A model generated the notes under the pieces. The model ran no database searches. It saw nothing but the letters and a program-made list of their open reading frames with translations, and was not told where the DNA came from. The translations under genes were made by a program, and so were the position numbers. DNA of 64,000 nt from Heliomarina baculiformis (GTDB lineage: Bacteria > Pseudomonadota > Alphaproteobacteria > Rhodobacterales > Rhodobacteraceae), in the NCBI RefSeq assembly GCF_019966545.1, contig NZ_JAIMIC010000002.1:1-64000 (forward strand), given 5' to 3'. Positions within the stretch are counted from its first letter, which is position 1; every line of letters begins with the position of its first letter. Positions 24,778 to 34,507 of this stretch are shown piece after piece.

Positions 24778-27063
24778 TTACTCAGCTACACAATCTGCGA
24801 AGTATCTGACTTCGCCATTTTCCGCGGTTTCCTGAACAAGCCCGTGGATGTCGGTTTCAAAGCCGGGGCATTCCCTGGCGAATTCGCGGTTGAAGCGAAG
24901 GTAGTTGACGATTTCCTTGCTGAAGATCTCGCCCGGGACAAGTAGAGGAATGCCGGGCGGGTAGGGGGTAATCAGGCTTGTCGTTACACGGCCTTCCAGA
25001 TCGTCGATTGCGACCCTTTCGGTCTTTCTGCGGGCGATCTGGGAAAACGCATCCAGTGGCGACATCGCCGGCTGGTGGTCGCCGACGTAGATCTCGGTCG
25101 ACAGCCGTGCCACGTCGTATTTCGTGTAGAGGCGATGGACGTGCTGGGAAAGGTCGTTGAGGCCCATGTGTTCGTACCGGGGCTGCTTGGCGCAGAATTC
25201 CGGCATGACGCGCCAGAGCGGCTGGTTCCGGTCGTAATCGTCCTTGCACTGCTGAAGCGCGGCGAGAAGAGTATTCCAGCGGCCTTTCGTTATCCCGATC
25301 GTGAACATGATGAAGAAACTGTAGAGGCCGGTCTTTTCGACGACGACGCCATGTTCGGTCAGGTACTTCGACACGATGGAGGCCGGAATACCGGTTTCCT
25401 CGAACTTGCCGTCAATGTTCAACCCAGGCGTGATGATCGTCGCCTTGATCGGGTCCAGCATGTTAAAGTTGCGGGCCATGTCGCCAAAACCGTGCCAAGC
25501 ATCTTCGCCCGAGCTTTCGACGGCCTCGCTGTCGGTTTTCTTCAGCTCCCAATCCTTGGCCCGCCCGATGCCGGTTTCGGCCAGCGTGTCGGGTCCCCAG
25601 ACCTGAAACCACCAGTCATTGCCATATTCCGCATCGACCTCTCGCATCGCGCGCCGGAAATCGAGCGCCTCTGCAAGGCTCTCTTCGACCAGCGCGGTGC
25701 CTCCCGGCGGTTCCATCATTGCCGCAGCGACATCGCAGCTTGCGATGATCGAATACTGCGGGCTCGTCGAGGTGTGCATGAGGTAGGATTCGTTGAACAG
25801 ATGCCGGTCGAGCTTTGCTTCTTCCGCATCCTGCACGAGCACGTGGCTGGCCTGGCTGATCCCGGCCAGAAGCTTGTGGACCGATTGTGTGGCGTAGGTC
25901 ACCGAATGTTTCGTGCGCTCCCGCTTGCGACCCATGGCGTGATAGGTGCCGTAGAACGGGTGGAAGGCCGCGTGCGGCAGCCAGGCCTCGTCGAAATGCA
26001 GCGTGTCGACGTAGCCGTCGAGCAGTTCTTTCACCACCTCGGTGTTGTAAAGCACGCCGTCATAGGTCGATTGCGTCAGGGTCAGGATGCGCGGCTTTAC
26101 CGTGTCGGGGTCGATGCCGTCCAGCAGCGGGTTGGCCCGGATTTTGGCCTTGATCGCCTCGGGCTCGAATTCGGACTTCTGGATCGGCCCGATGATGCCC
26201 CAATGGTTGCGTGTGGGCTTGAGGAAAATCGGGATCGCGCCCGTCATGATGATCGAATGCAGGATCGATTTGTGACAATTGCGGTCCACGAGCACCACAT
26301 CGCCCGGCGCGACATTGTGGTGCCAGACCATCTTGTTCGAAGTCGAGGTGCCGTTCGTTACGAAAAAGCAGTGATCGGCGTTGAAAATCCGGGCCGCATT
26401 GCGCTCCGACGCGCCGATGGCCCCGTTGTGATCCAGCAGCTGGCCCAGTTCCTCGACCGAATTGCATACATCGGCTCGGAGCATGTTTTCACCGTAGAAC
26501 TGGTGATACATTTGCCCGATCGGCGATTTGAGGAAGGCCACGCCACCCGAATGCCCCGGACAGTGCCAAGAGTAGGAGCCGTCCTCGGCATAATCCAGCA
26601 GCGCCTTGAAGAACGGCGGCTGGATGTATTCAAGGTAGTTTTTCGCTTCACGGATGATATGCCGGGCGACAAACTCGGGCGTGTCCTCGAAGGCATGGAT
26701 AAAGCCGTGCAGCTCTCGAAGGACATCGTTCGGCAGATGCCGCGATGTCTTGGTCTCGCCATAGATATAGATCGGGACATCTTCGTTCTTGGCGCGGACC
26801 TCCTCGATAAAATTTCGTAGGTTCAGAACGGCCGGGTCGAGATCGGGACCGGGGCTGAACTCTTCATCGTCGATGGAGAGGACAAAGGCAGATGCACGGC
26901 TCTGCTGCTGTGCAAATTGCGACAGGTCGCCGTAGCTTGTTGCGCCGAGCACCTCGAAGCCTTCCTTTTCAATGGCCTGTGCGAGCGCTCGAATTCCGAA
27001 GCCCGATGTATTCTCGGAGCGGAAATCTTCGTCGATGATAACTATGGGAAAGCAAAACTTCAT
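24778..27063 (-). CDS. Orn/Lys/Arg decarboxylase (fold-type I PLP, large form)
   Basis: 761 residues, the size of the acid-inducible AdiA/LdcC/SpeC group. An N-terminal receiver-like wing (about 1-125) precedes the PLP domain. PLP contacts: WHCPGHSGG, FFVTNGTSTSNKM, HFDEAWLPHA, and the Schiff-base Lys in ATQSVHKLLAG. The C-terminal domain (about 600-761) is present. The enzyme would decarboxylate ornithine, lysine or arginine to putrescine, cadaverine or agmatine; the substrate cannot be fixed from sequence. It is divergent from the LysR gene, and the nearby ydcSTUVW genes handle polyamine-type compounds, so a shared role is plausible. Confidence 0.92.
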   Translation of the reverse strand: MKFCFPIVIIDEDFRSENTSGFGIRALAQAIEKEGFEVLGATSYGDLSQFAQQQSRASAFVLSIDDEEFSPGPDLDPAVLNLRNFIEEVRAKNEDVPIYIYGETKTSRHLPNDVLRELHGFIHAFEDTPEFVARHIIREAKNYLEYIQPPFFKALLDYAEDGSYSWHCPGHSGGVAFLKSPIGQMYHQFYGENMLRADVCNSVEELGQLLDHNGAIGASERNAARIFNADHCFFVTNGTSTSNKMVWHHNVAPGDVVLVDRNCHKSILHSIIMTGAIPIFLKPTRNHWGIIGPIQKSEFEPEAIKAKIRANPLLDGIDPDTVKPRILTLTQSTYDGVLYNTEVVKELLDGYVDTLHFDEAWLPHAAFHPFYGTYHAMGRKRERTKHSVTYATQSVHKLLAGISQASHVLVQDAEEAKLDRHLFNESYLMHTSTSPQYSIIASCDVAAAMMEPPGGTALVEESLAEALDFRRAMREVDAEYGNDWWFQVWGPDTLAETGIGRAKDWELKKTDSEAVESSGEDAWHGFGDMARNFNMLDPIKATIITPGLNIDGKFEETGIPASIVSKYLTEHGVVVEKTGLYSFFIMFTIGITKGRWNTLLAALQQCKDDYDRNQPLWRVMPEFCAKQPRYEHMGLNDLSQHVHRLYTKYDVARLSTEIYVGDHQPAMSPLDAFSQIARRKTERVAIDDLEGRVTTSLITPYPPGIPLLVPGEIFSKEIVNYLRFNREFARECPGFETDIHGLVQETAENGEVRYFADCVAE

Positions 27064-27692
27064 CGGTCTGTCCTTAAGGCGGCCTTTGATCCTTACATGT
27101 TCTCAACGCCGGGAAAGACAACGTCAAGACTGCGAAAGGTTATAGGGAAATTACACCGTCCTTGGCAGGTTCGTCTTGCCTGCTGGAATGCAGCCACTTG
27201 CACTTGTACGTGCTGCAAAGGGGGCTGTAATGCGGCCAAAAGGACGGTGTTGGGACGCTATCCGCTACGCTTGTGCGAGGGATAATTTCTGCCGACATCT
27301 TCGACCGTGGGGCTTTTGGCGTGACCGCGCAGCAATCGCGCGCTCACGCAGTAAACCAAAAGCTTCGACTCGCCTTGCCACATCGTTCTCCCCGAACAAT
27401 CAGTAAATTCTCGAGCAAATTGAGATTGTGCACGGGGCGGAATGACTTGTTGTTGGATTGATCCTTTGAGGTTCTCTAAGAATTGCCGCTACTGTTTTTC
27501 AGGGCGGATAAAGCCTGAACTCTTCGGGCTGATCTGGCGTAAGTGCCAGATGTTAAGCCGTATTTATCTTTATGCATCGAAAAGCGCGGCCTTTTGGCTT
27601 CTGTGCCTTGCCGGCTGTCAGACCTTGCGTTTGTCTTGCCGGTATCAATTGCGCGGTTTACCAATATTTGAAACGAACAGGGGCGGACCGGG
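27064..27692. other. 629-bp divergent intergenic region
   Basis: No protein-like frame. It contains an inverted repeat ATCTGGC-N6-GCCAGAT (27532-27551) about 140 nt before the LysR start. It should hold the promoters of both the decarboxylase and the lysR gene. Confidence 0.4.
27532..27551. promoter_or_regulatory. Inverted repeat upstream of lysR
   Basis: ATCTGGCGTAAGTGCCAGAT is a perfect 7-bp inverted repeat with a 6-nt centre. It could be an operator or a hairpin. Confidence 0.35.
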
Positions 27693-28607
27693 ATGTCGTT
27701 TACACTCAAGCAGTTGCGGTATTTTGTAGCGGTTGCCGAGAGTGGATCGGTCATCGGTGCCGCGCAGACGCTTTCCATATCGCAGTCCTCTGTTACCGAG
27801 GCTTTGAAAAACCTCGAGGCCGATCTTGGCGTGAACCTCTTCGAGCGTCACGCGCGCGGGCTCAATATTACCCACAGCGGTCACCAGTTTCTGCGCCATG
27901 CGACCAAGATCCTGTCGGATGTTTCGCGCGCGCAGGGTGCGTTTCGAAGGCCACCCGGGACGACCTCCGGACGGCTCAACATCGGCGTGACTTCCCTGAT
28001 GGCGGGCTATGTCATGTCCGATCTCCTTGCGCGTTACCGGCGCATGAATCCCGTGGTTAATGTCTCGGCGCTTGAGGATTCCGGTGAGTATCTTGAGCAT
28101 CTGCTCATCGGGGGTGAGCTGGACGTGGCGGTCATGGTGATCTCGAACCTGCGTGACCGGATGGCGCTGCAATCCGAAATTCTTGATGTATCGTCTTTCC
28201 GGCTCTGGCTGCCGCTTGGCCATCGTCTTGCCGGGCGCGAGAGCATCGGGCTGGACGACGTCGCGCGCGAGCCGCTGATCATGCTGAATGTCGATGAAAT
28301 GGAAGAAGAAGCGGTAAAGCTTTTGTCGGCATTCGGGCGGCGTCCGCAGATCGCATTTCGCACGCGTAGCGTCGAGGCGGTGCGGAGCCTTGTCGCCACG
28401 GGGGCGGGTGTCGCGCTTTTGCCTGATCTGGTTTACAGGCCGTGGTCGCTCGATGGTGACCGGATTGAAAGCCGCGATGTGTCGGGCGCCCTGCCGATCG
28501 TTCAGGTCGGTGTTGTTTGGCGCCGGGGCCTGCCCTTGTCGCAGGCCGTGCGCGATTTCATCTCTCTTGCGCGGATGGGGCAATCTGGCCGACACCTGCG
28601 ACTATGA
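27693..28607 (+). CDS. LysR-family transcriptional regulator
   Basis: 304 residues. The N-terminal winged HTH (LKQLRYFVAVAESGSVIGAA ... SQSSVTEALKNLEADLGVNL) is followed by a PBP-like effector domain (GRLNIGVTSLMAGYVMSDLL ...). It lies 233 nt upstream of ydcS in the same direction and 629 nt from the divergent decarboxylase. It is the best candidate regulator for one or both; the ligand is unknown. Confidence 0.92.
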   Translation: MSFTLKQLRYFVAVAESGSVIGAAQTLSISQSSVTEALKNLEADLGVNLFERHARGLNITHSGHQFLRHATKILSDVSRAQGAFRRPPGTTSGRLNIGVTSLMAGYVMSDLLARYRRMNPVVNVSALEDSGEYLEHLLIGGELDVAVMVISNLRDRMALQSEILDVSSFRLWLPLGHRLAGRESIGLDDVAREPLIMLNVDEMEEEAVKLLSAFGRRPQIAFRTRSVEAVRSLVATGAGVALLPDLVYRPWSLDGDRIESRDVSGALPIVQVGVVWRRGLPLSQAVRDFISLARMGQSGRHLRL

Positions 28608-28840
28608 CGTGGGCGAGCTATCGGATTTTCCGAATGCTATTATCTGATTTATGAATTTGCGAACGCAGCAACCGCTTCATATGGTCGAGATGCGGCTGAT
28701 CTTCCCGGGTGGGATTTCGGACTGCGAGCCGGTGAACGGACCGGACTTTACTAATCAAAATCTTGGGTATCCGGCGGCGCCGGACCGGTTCTCGATGAGC
28801 GGTCCATGAGGTCGCGCGGCCTGCCCGCAGGGAGATCGCA

Positions 28841-29998
28841 ATGAAGCAGACATTCATCACCGCCGTGGTGAGTTCCATTACCGCCGCCTCGGTTGCCACC
28901 GGTTCGCTGGCGCAGATGACGGAAATCGGAGAAGGCGAGGGAGAGCTCTCTATCGTCGCATGGGCCGGTTACATCGAGCGGGGCGAAACCGACCCCGCTT
29001 TTGACTGGGTCACCAAGTTCGAGGAAGAAACGGGTTGTATGGTCTCGGTCAAGACGGCCAATACCTCGGACGAAATGGTCGCCCTGATGAACGAAGGCGG
29101 CTTCGACCTCGTGACCGCGTCCGGCGACGCGTCGCTTCGGATGATTGCGGGCAAGCGGGTTCAGCCGATCAACATCGACCTGATCCCGTCATGGGACGCG
29201 GTGGATGATCGCCTGAAAGACGCGCCTTGGCACACGGTCGATGGAGTGCATTACGGCACGCCCTACATGTGGGGGCCCAATGTGCTGATGTACAACACCG
29301 AAGCCTTCGCCGAGGCGCCGACGTCGTGGAGCGTGGTATTTGAGGAAACCACCCTTTCGGACGGTCAATCCAACGCGGGGCGCGTTCAGGCTTACGATGG
29401 ACCGATCCATATTGCCGATGCGGCCAACTACCTGATGCACCATCAGCCTGATCTGGGCATCAAAGACCCCTACGAGTTGACGCAGGACCAGTACAATGCC
29501 GCGCTTGACCTGCTGCGCCAGCAACGCGAACTGGTCAGCCGCTACTGGCATGACGCCTTCATCCAGATCGACGACTTCAAGAACGAAGGCATGGTCGCTT
29601 CGGGCTCTTGGCCGTTCCAGGTGAACCTGCTTCAGGCCGATGACGTGAAAGTCGCCTCGGTTATCCCGGAAGAAGGCGCAACCGGCTGGGCCGACACCAC
29701 CATGCTGCATGCGGATGCCGAGCATCCCAACTGTGCCTACAAGTGGATGGAACATCAGCTCAGCTCGAACCTTCAATCCGACCTTTCTGTCTGGTTCGGC
29801 GCTGTTCCGTCGGTGCCGTCCGCCTGTACGGACGGCCGCGGCATGCAGACGCAAGAGGGCTGCGATGCCAACGGTCTTGCCCAGTTCGACCAGATCAAGT
29901 TTTGGAAAACGCCTGTTGCGCAATGCGAAAGCCAAGACGAATGCGTGCCCTATTATCGTTGGGTATCGGATTACATCGGCGTGATCGGCGGCCGTTGA
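28841..29998 (+). CDS. ydcS: ABC transporter solute-binding protein YdcS
   Basis: 385 residues. The signal peptide (about 1-24) is followed by a spermidine/putrescine-type binding protein very close in pattern to E. coli YdcS: SIVAWAGYIERGETDPAFDW, GGFDLVTASGDASLRMI, GTPYMWGPNVLMYNT, and an SDYIGVIGGR end. It should bind a polyamine-like solute in the periplasm for the YdcTUV transporter. ATG 28841 follows AGGGAG. A strong hairpin lies after the stop (30015-30042) before the ATPase gene. Confidence 0.92.
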   Translation: MKQTFITAVVSSITAASVATGSLAQMTEIGEGEGELSIVAWAGYIERGETDPAFDWVTKFEEETGCMVSVKTANTSDEMVALMNEGGFDLVTASGDASLRMIAGKRVQPINIDLIPSWDAVDDRLKDAPWHTVDGVHYGTPYMWGPNVLMYNTEAFAEAPTSWSVVFEETTLSDGQSNAGRVQAYDGPIHIADAANYLMHHQPDLGIKDPYELTQDQYNAALDLLRQQRELVSRYWHDAFIQIDDFKNEGMVASGSWPFQVNLLQADDVKVASVIPEEGATGWADTTMLHADAEHPNCAYKWMEHQLSSNLQSDLSVWFGAVPSVPSACTDGRGMQTQEGCDANGLAQFDQIKFWKTPVAQCESQDECVPYYRWVSDYIGVIGGR

Positions 29999-30014
29999 TC
30001 CCCTGAAACCCAGT

Positions 30015-30042
30015 CCGTGTCGCCAATTTACTGGCGGCACGG
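30015..30042 (+). terminator. Intercistronic hairpin ydcS/ydcT
   Basis: CCGTGTCGCCA pairs with TGGCGGCACGG (10 of 11 pairs plus one G-U) across a 6-nt loop. There is no T tract, so it is more likely an mRNA-stabilising or attenuating hairpin that raises binding-protein yield over the transporter. Confidence 0.55.
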
Positions 30043-30063
30043 GCTAAGACCGGAAGTTCCCCC

Positions 30064-31050
30064 ATGTCAGCCGTAGTTTTCGACCACGTGTCGCGCCATT
30101 TCGGCGCGGTTCGGGCAGTGGATGGCGTCAGCCTTGCCATCGAAGAAGGTGAGTTTTTTGCGATGCTGGGCCCCTCGGGGTCAGGCAAGACCACCTGCCT
30201 GCGCCTGATAGCAGGGTTTGAACGGCCGACCGGCGGCGACATCCGCATTTTTGGCGAACAGGTCGCCGATCTGCCGCCCTACAAGCGGCACGTGAATACG
30301 GTTTTCCAAGACTACGCCCTTTTCCCGCATCTGAATGTGCGCGACAACGTGGCCTACGGGCTGATGATCGCGGGGCAGGGCAAGAAGCAACGCCACAAGG
30401 CCGCCGATGAAGCGCTGGAGATGGTGCGGCTTGGCGGATACGGCGCGCGCAAACCGTCAGAGCTTTCCGGCGGTCAGCGTCAGCGCGTCGCGCTGGCCCG
30501 GGCCTTGGTGAACAAGCCGCGCGTCCTGTTGCTGGATGAACCGCTCGGTGCGCTTGATCTTAAGCTGCGCGAGCAGATGCAGGAAGAACTTAAAGGTCTC
30601 CAACGCCAGCTTGGCATCACATTCGTTTTCGTCACCCACGATCAGGGCGAGGCCCTGTCGATGGCGGACCGGGTGGCAGTCTTCAATGATGGCAAGATCA
30701 TTCAGGTCGGCGCGCCGGAAGACATCTATTTCCGTCCCGACGTGCCTTTCGTCGCGGATTTCGTCGGTTCTTCCAACGTGTTGCCCGCAGATCTGGTGGC
30801 GCGCCTGACGGGCCAGTCGCGACCGGCCGCAATCCGTCCTGAACGTCTGAAACTGGCAGAGACCGGGCCGTTGAGCGCGCAGGTCATCGGGCTCAGCTTT
30901 CTGGGGCTGACCACGCGTGTCAGTTTTCAGGCCGAAGGGACGCGGCTGACAGCATTGCTACCACAGGATGCGCCGCGACCCGCCAAGGGCGATACAGTTG
31001 CGCTGACATGGGCCGAAGACGACCTGCACCTGATGCGGGCCGGAGCGTGA
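30064..31050 (+). CDS. ydcT: ABC transporter ATPase YdcT
   Basis: 328 residues. Walker A GPSGSGKTTCLRL, Q-loop FQDYALFPH, signature [15 protein letters not shown], Walker B VLLLDEPLGALD and switch His in FVTHDQGEALSM. The C-terminal TOBE-like region (about 240-328) is of PotA type. It energises uptake with YdcS/U/V. Confidence 0.93.
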   Translation: MSAVVFDHVSRHFGAVRAVDGVSLAIEEGEFFAMLGPSGSGKTTCLRLIAGFERPTGGDIRIFGEQVADLPPYKRHVNTVFQDYALFPHLNVRDNVAYGLMIAGQGKKQRHKAADEALEMVRLGGYGARKPSELSGGQRQRVALARALVNKPRVLLLDEPLGALDLKLREQMQEELKGLQRQLGITFVFVTHDQGEALSMADRVAVFNDGKIIQVGAPEDIYFRPDVPFVADFVGSSNVLPADLVARLTGQSRPAAIRPERLKLAETGPLSAQVIGLSFLGLTTRVSFQAEGTRLTALLPQDAPRPAKGDTVALTWAEDDLHLMRAGA

Positions 31051-31052
31051 GC

Positions 31053-32003
31053 ATGGCGCAGACCGACGCCAGCTTGGTGCAGTCCCGAAACGAAGGGCTG
31101 GGGGCGCGGCTTTCCGACACGCTCTGGCGGCGCCCATCCCTGCTGCTGTTCCTGCTGCTTTTGCCCCCGGTCCTGTGGCTCGGCATCATTTACCTCGGCT
31201 CGCTATTTGCCCTTCTCTTGCAGAGCTTTTTTTCGATTGATCACTTCACCGGGATGATCAATTACGAATTCACGCTTCGCACCTATGCAGAACTTTTTAC
31301 CCCGGCGAACTTCGACATCATCTTGCGGACTGTCCTGATGGCGGCCTGCACCACGGTCGCCTCGGCGATCATAGCCTTTCCAATTGCGTTCTACGCCGCG
31401 CGCTACGCTAAGGGACGCTGGAGGGCGGTTTTCTACCTCGGGATCATGATGCCGCTTTGGTCCAGCTATCTCGTGAAAATCTACGCGTGGAAGCTGATCC
31501 TTGCCAAGGAAGGCATCCTGACTTGGGCGCTGGAAGGCCTGCACCTTAACTGGCTATTGGATGCTTACCTGTCGCTCCCCGTCGTCGGTGGAAATTCTTT
31601 GTCGGTCAGCGTGACGGGCACCTTTATCGTCTTCGTCTATGTCTGGATGCCCTTCATGATCCTGCCGATTCAGGCGGCGCTTGAACGCGTGCCGACGTCG
31701 ATGCTCGAGGCGTCTGGCGATCTTGGCGCGCGTCCCGGTCAGACCTTTCGCCATGTCCTTTTCCCGCTGGCGTTGCCGGGTGTTGTCGCCGGATCGATTT
31801 TCACCTTTTCGCTCACGCTTGGCGATTACATCATCCCGCAAATCATTGGCACATCGCGTCTTTTCATCGGGCAGGCTGTTTACCAGCATCAGGGGATTGC
31901 CGGTAACATACCTCTCGCCGCTGCTTTCGCTGTGGTGCCCATCGTGATCATGGGCTTCTATCTCTGGGGCGCGAAACGCATGGGGGCTTTCGATGCTCTC
32001 TGA
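31053..32003 (+). CDS. ydcU: ABC transporter permease YdcU
   Basis: 316 residues with six hydrophobic helices and the PotB-type EAA loop ([20 protein letters not shown]). ATG 31053 lies 2 nt after the ATPase stop; an upstream in-frame ATG at 31008 would overlap ydcT and is less likely. The stop overlaps the start of ydcV. Confidence 0.92.
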   Translation: MAQTDASLVQSRNEGLGARLSDTLWRRPSLLLFLLLLPPVLWLGIIYLGSLFALLLQSFFSIDHFTGMINYEFTLRTYAELFTPANFDIILRTVLMAACTTVASAIIAFPIAFYAARYAKGRWRAVFYLGIMMPLWSSYLVKIYAWKLILAKEGILTWALEGLHLNWLLDAYLSLPVVGGNSLSVSVTGTFIVFVYVWMPFMILPIQAALERVPTSMLEASGDLGARPGQTFRHVLFPLALPGVVAGSIFTFSLTLGDYIIPQIIGTSRLFIGQAVYQHQGIAGNIPLAAAFAVVPIVIMGFYLWGAKRMGAFDAL

Positions 32004-32799
32004 CCGCGCGCCCCTGTCCCTCAAGATCGCAGCGGCCGCCGGATTGCTGTTCCTGCACCTGCCGATCCTGCTGATCTTTGCCTATGCGTTCACGACCGAG
32101 GAAAAGAGCTTTGCATGGCCGCCGCCGGGGCTGACGCTGAAGTGGTTCGCGGTCACGTGGAACCGGCCCGATGTGTGGGAAGCGCTAAGCCTTTCGGTAA
32201 AGGTCGCGTCGATCTCGACCGTTATTGCGATGTTCCTTGGCACGCTTTGCGCCGCTGCTGTCAGCCGGACCCGGTTCTTCGGGCGGGAAACCGTATCCTT
32301 GTTGGTGATCCTGCCGATTGCCCTGCCGGGTGTCGTCACCGGTATCGCGCTGCGCTCGGCATTCTCTATCGCGGATATCCCCTTCAGCACCTGGACCATC
32401 ATTCTCGGGCACGCGACCTTCTGCGTCGTCATCGTCTATAACAATGCCGTGGCGCGGTTCCGTCGGACGAGCGGCAGCCTTATCGAGGCATCGATGGATC
32501 TTGGCGCGAACATGTTCCAGACGCTACGTCATGTGATCCTGCCCAATATCGCGACGGCGCTTGTGGTGGGTGGCATGCTCGCCTTTGCGCTGAGCTTTGA
32601 CGAAGTCATCGTCACCACCTTTACCGCCGGACAGCAGCAAACTCTGCCGATCTGGATGCTTGAAGAACTGGTGCGTCCGCGCGAACGGCCCGTGACCAAC
32701 GTGGTGGCCATGGTTGTCGTGCTTGTCACCATGCTGCCCATTCTGGGCGCCTATTATCTGACCCGTGGGACCGATCAGGTCGCGGGACAAGGAAAGTAA
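31993..32799 (+). CDS. ydcV: ABC transporter permease YdcV
   Basis: 268 residues, six helices, PotC-type EAA loop ([20 protein letters not shown]). ATG 31993 overlaps ydcU by 11 nt. With YdcU it forms the membrane channel of the polyamine-type importer. The aldehyde dehydrogenase gene follows 12 nt later. Confidence 0.92.
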   Translation: MLSDRAPLSLKIAAAAGLLFLHLPILLIFAYAFTTEEKSFAWPPPGLTLKWFAVTWNRPDVWEALSLSVKVASISTVIAMFLGTLCAAAVSRTRFFGRETVSLLVILPIALPGVVTGIALRSAFSIADIPFSTWTIILGHATFCVVIVYNNAVARFRRTSGSLIEASMDLGANMFQTLRHVILPNIATALVVGGMLAFALSFDEVIVTTFTAGQQQTLPIWMLEELVRPRERPVTNVVAMVVVLVTMLPILGAYYLTRGTDQVAGQGK

Positions 32800-32811
32800 C
32801 GGAGGAAACCC

Positions 32812-34236
32812 ATGCAGACCAAGATGCTGATTGGCGGTGCTCAGGAAGCGGGCACAGAAACCGAGGAACAAGTCCTGAACCCCCGGACCGGTGAAGTCAT
32901 CGTGAAGATGGCAGAGGCGGATATGGATCAGGTCAACCGGGCCGTCGCTGCCGCCCGTGCGGCCTTTCCCAGTTGGGCGCGCACGACGCCGGGCCACCGC
33001 TCGGGCCTGCTGCTTGCCCTTGCCGATGCCGTCGAAGCCCGGATCGAGGAGTTTGCTCAACTCGAGGCGTTGAACTGCGGCAAGCCGATCAACGAGGTTC
33101 GTAACGAGGAAGTCCCCGCCGTGGCTGACTGCTTCCGATTCTTCGCGGGGGCCGTGCGCAACATGCACGGGCCTCTCGCCGGCGAATATATGGAAGGCCA
33201 TACCTCGATGATCCGCCGTGATCCGATTGGTGTCGTCGCTTCCATCGCGCCGTGGAACTATCCGATGATGATGATGGCGTGGAAGCTTGCTCCGGCACTG
33301 GCGGGCGGAAACACGGTGGTCATGAAACCCTCTGAACAGACACCTCTGACGGCGCTGCTGATGGCCGAGATCATCGCCGGCATTTTCCCGCAGGGCGTCG
33401 TGAACGTGATCGTGGGGCAGGGCGGCAGTGTTGGCAACGCGCTGATCAATCACCCCGAAGTGGACATGGTTTCCATTACCGGCGACGTCGCGACAGGCAA
33501 GAAAGTGCTTCAGGCCGCATCGAAATCGGTCAAACGCACGCATCTCGAACTGGGCGGCAAAGCCCCGGTTCTGGTGATGGACGATGCCGATCTGAGCCGC
33601 ACGGTCGAAGGGCTGCGGGCGTTTGGCTATTACAACGCGGGGCAGGATTGTACGGCCGCTTGCCGGATCTACGCCGGACCCAAGATCTACGACAATCTCG
33701 TCGCCGATCTGACAAGCGCGGCGTCGTCTATCGTTTTCGACAATGCCGACGACACCCAGAATGAAATTCCGCCGCTGATCTCGCAGCGCCAGCGAGACCG
33801 GGTCGCCAGTTTCGTGCAGCGTGCATCGGAACTGAAGCATATCGAGATCACCACGGGCGGAGACGTCGCCGAGGGTTCGGGATTCTATTACCGCCCCACG
33901 GTGGTCGCAGGAGCTTTGCAGGAAGACGAAATCGTCCAGCGCGAGGTCTTCGGGCCGGTGGTGTCAGTCACGCGTTTCGATGACGCCGACAAGGCCGTCG
34001 CATGGGCGAATGAAAGCCAGTACGGTCTCGCCTCCTCCGTCTGGACCAGCGACATCGGTCGCGCGCTCGATATCTCTGCGCGTCTTCAATACGGCTGCAC
34101 CTGGGTGAACACGCATTTCATGCTGGTCAATGAAATGCCGCACGGCGGTCTCAAGCAGTCGGGATATGGCAAGGACATGTCAATGTATGCGCTTGAGGAC
34201 TATACGGTCGCGCGGCATGTCATGATTGCGCACTGA
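32812..34236 (+). CDS. ydcW: Aldehyde dehydrogenase YdcW/PatD type (gamma-aminobutyraldehyde dehydrogenase)
   Basis: 474 residues, NAD(P)-dependent ALDH. The Asn motif is APWNYPMMM, the catalytic Glu is in HLELGGKAPVLV, and the nucleophile Cys is in NAGQDCTAACRIY. The linkage ydcSTUV-ydcW is the same as in E. coli, where YdcW oxidises 4-aminobutanal to GABA in putrescine catabolism. The aminotransferase of that route is not in this window. AGGAAACCC precedes ATG 32812. Confidence 0.92.
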   Translation: MQTKMLIGGAQEAGTETEEQVLNPRTGEVIVKMAEADMDQVNRAVAAARAAFPSWARTTPGHRSGLLLALADAVEARIEEFAQLEALNCGKPINEVRNEEVPAVADCFRFFAGAVRNMHGPLAGEYMEGHTSMIRRDPIGVVASIAPWNYPMMMMAWKLAPALAGGNTVVMKPSEQTPLTALLMAEIIAGIFPQGVVNVIVGQGGSVGNALINHPEVDMVSITGDVATGKKVLQAASKSVKRTHLELGGKAPVLVMDDADLSRTVEGLRAFGYYNAGQDCTAACRIYAGPKIYDNLVADLTSAASSIVFDNADDTQNEIPPLISQRQRDRVASFVQRASELKHIEITTGGDVAEGSGFYYRPTVVAGALQEDEIVQREVFGPVVSVTRFDDADKAVAWANESQYGLASSVWTSDIGRALDISARLQYGCTWVNTHFMLVNEMPHGGLKQSGYGKDMSMYALEDYTVARHVMIAH

Positions 34237-34297
34237 GGATTATTCGACGCGGTGCTTGCATCGCTGTTAAATGGTTGATCTGCCTGAAAAGGTTTAG

Positions 34298-34326
34298 ATG
34301 CACGGCTGTAATCAACAGCCGTGCAT
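34298..34326. terminator. Strong hairpin after the ydc operon
   Basis: ATGCACGGCTGT and ACAGCCGTGCAT form a perfect 12-bp stem with a 5-nt loop, 62 nt after the ydcW stop. T-poor downstream. It separates the ydc operon from the lacI-type gene. Confidence 0.65.
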
Positions 34327-34507
34327 AGTTGTCTTCGCCTGCGGTGATAGGGTCCCGGTTCGGCCCGTTTCCCGTGCAGGGAGAATTGTCGCGAAGGCTG
34401 GCAAATTTTGCGCGTGTAAACTACCCTTGGAAAAATTTGTAAGGTTTTGCCATTATCGGCAGATACCGGTTTCGCGACCGGGCCGGACTTCTCAAGCGGA
34501 CAGATCG

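Noticed and set aside
25075-26820. 581-codon open frame on the plus strand
   Set aside because: It is antisense to the decarboxylase gene, which has full family motifs; the plus frame has no recognisable domain and arises from GC-rich codon bias.
32524-33840. 438-codon open frame on the minus strand
   Set aside because: Antisense to ydcV and ydcW, which are clearly coding.
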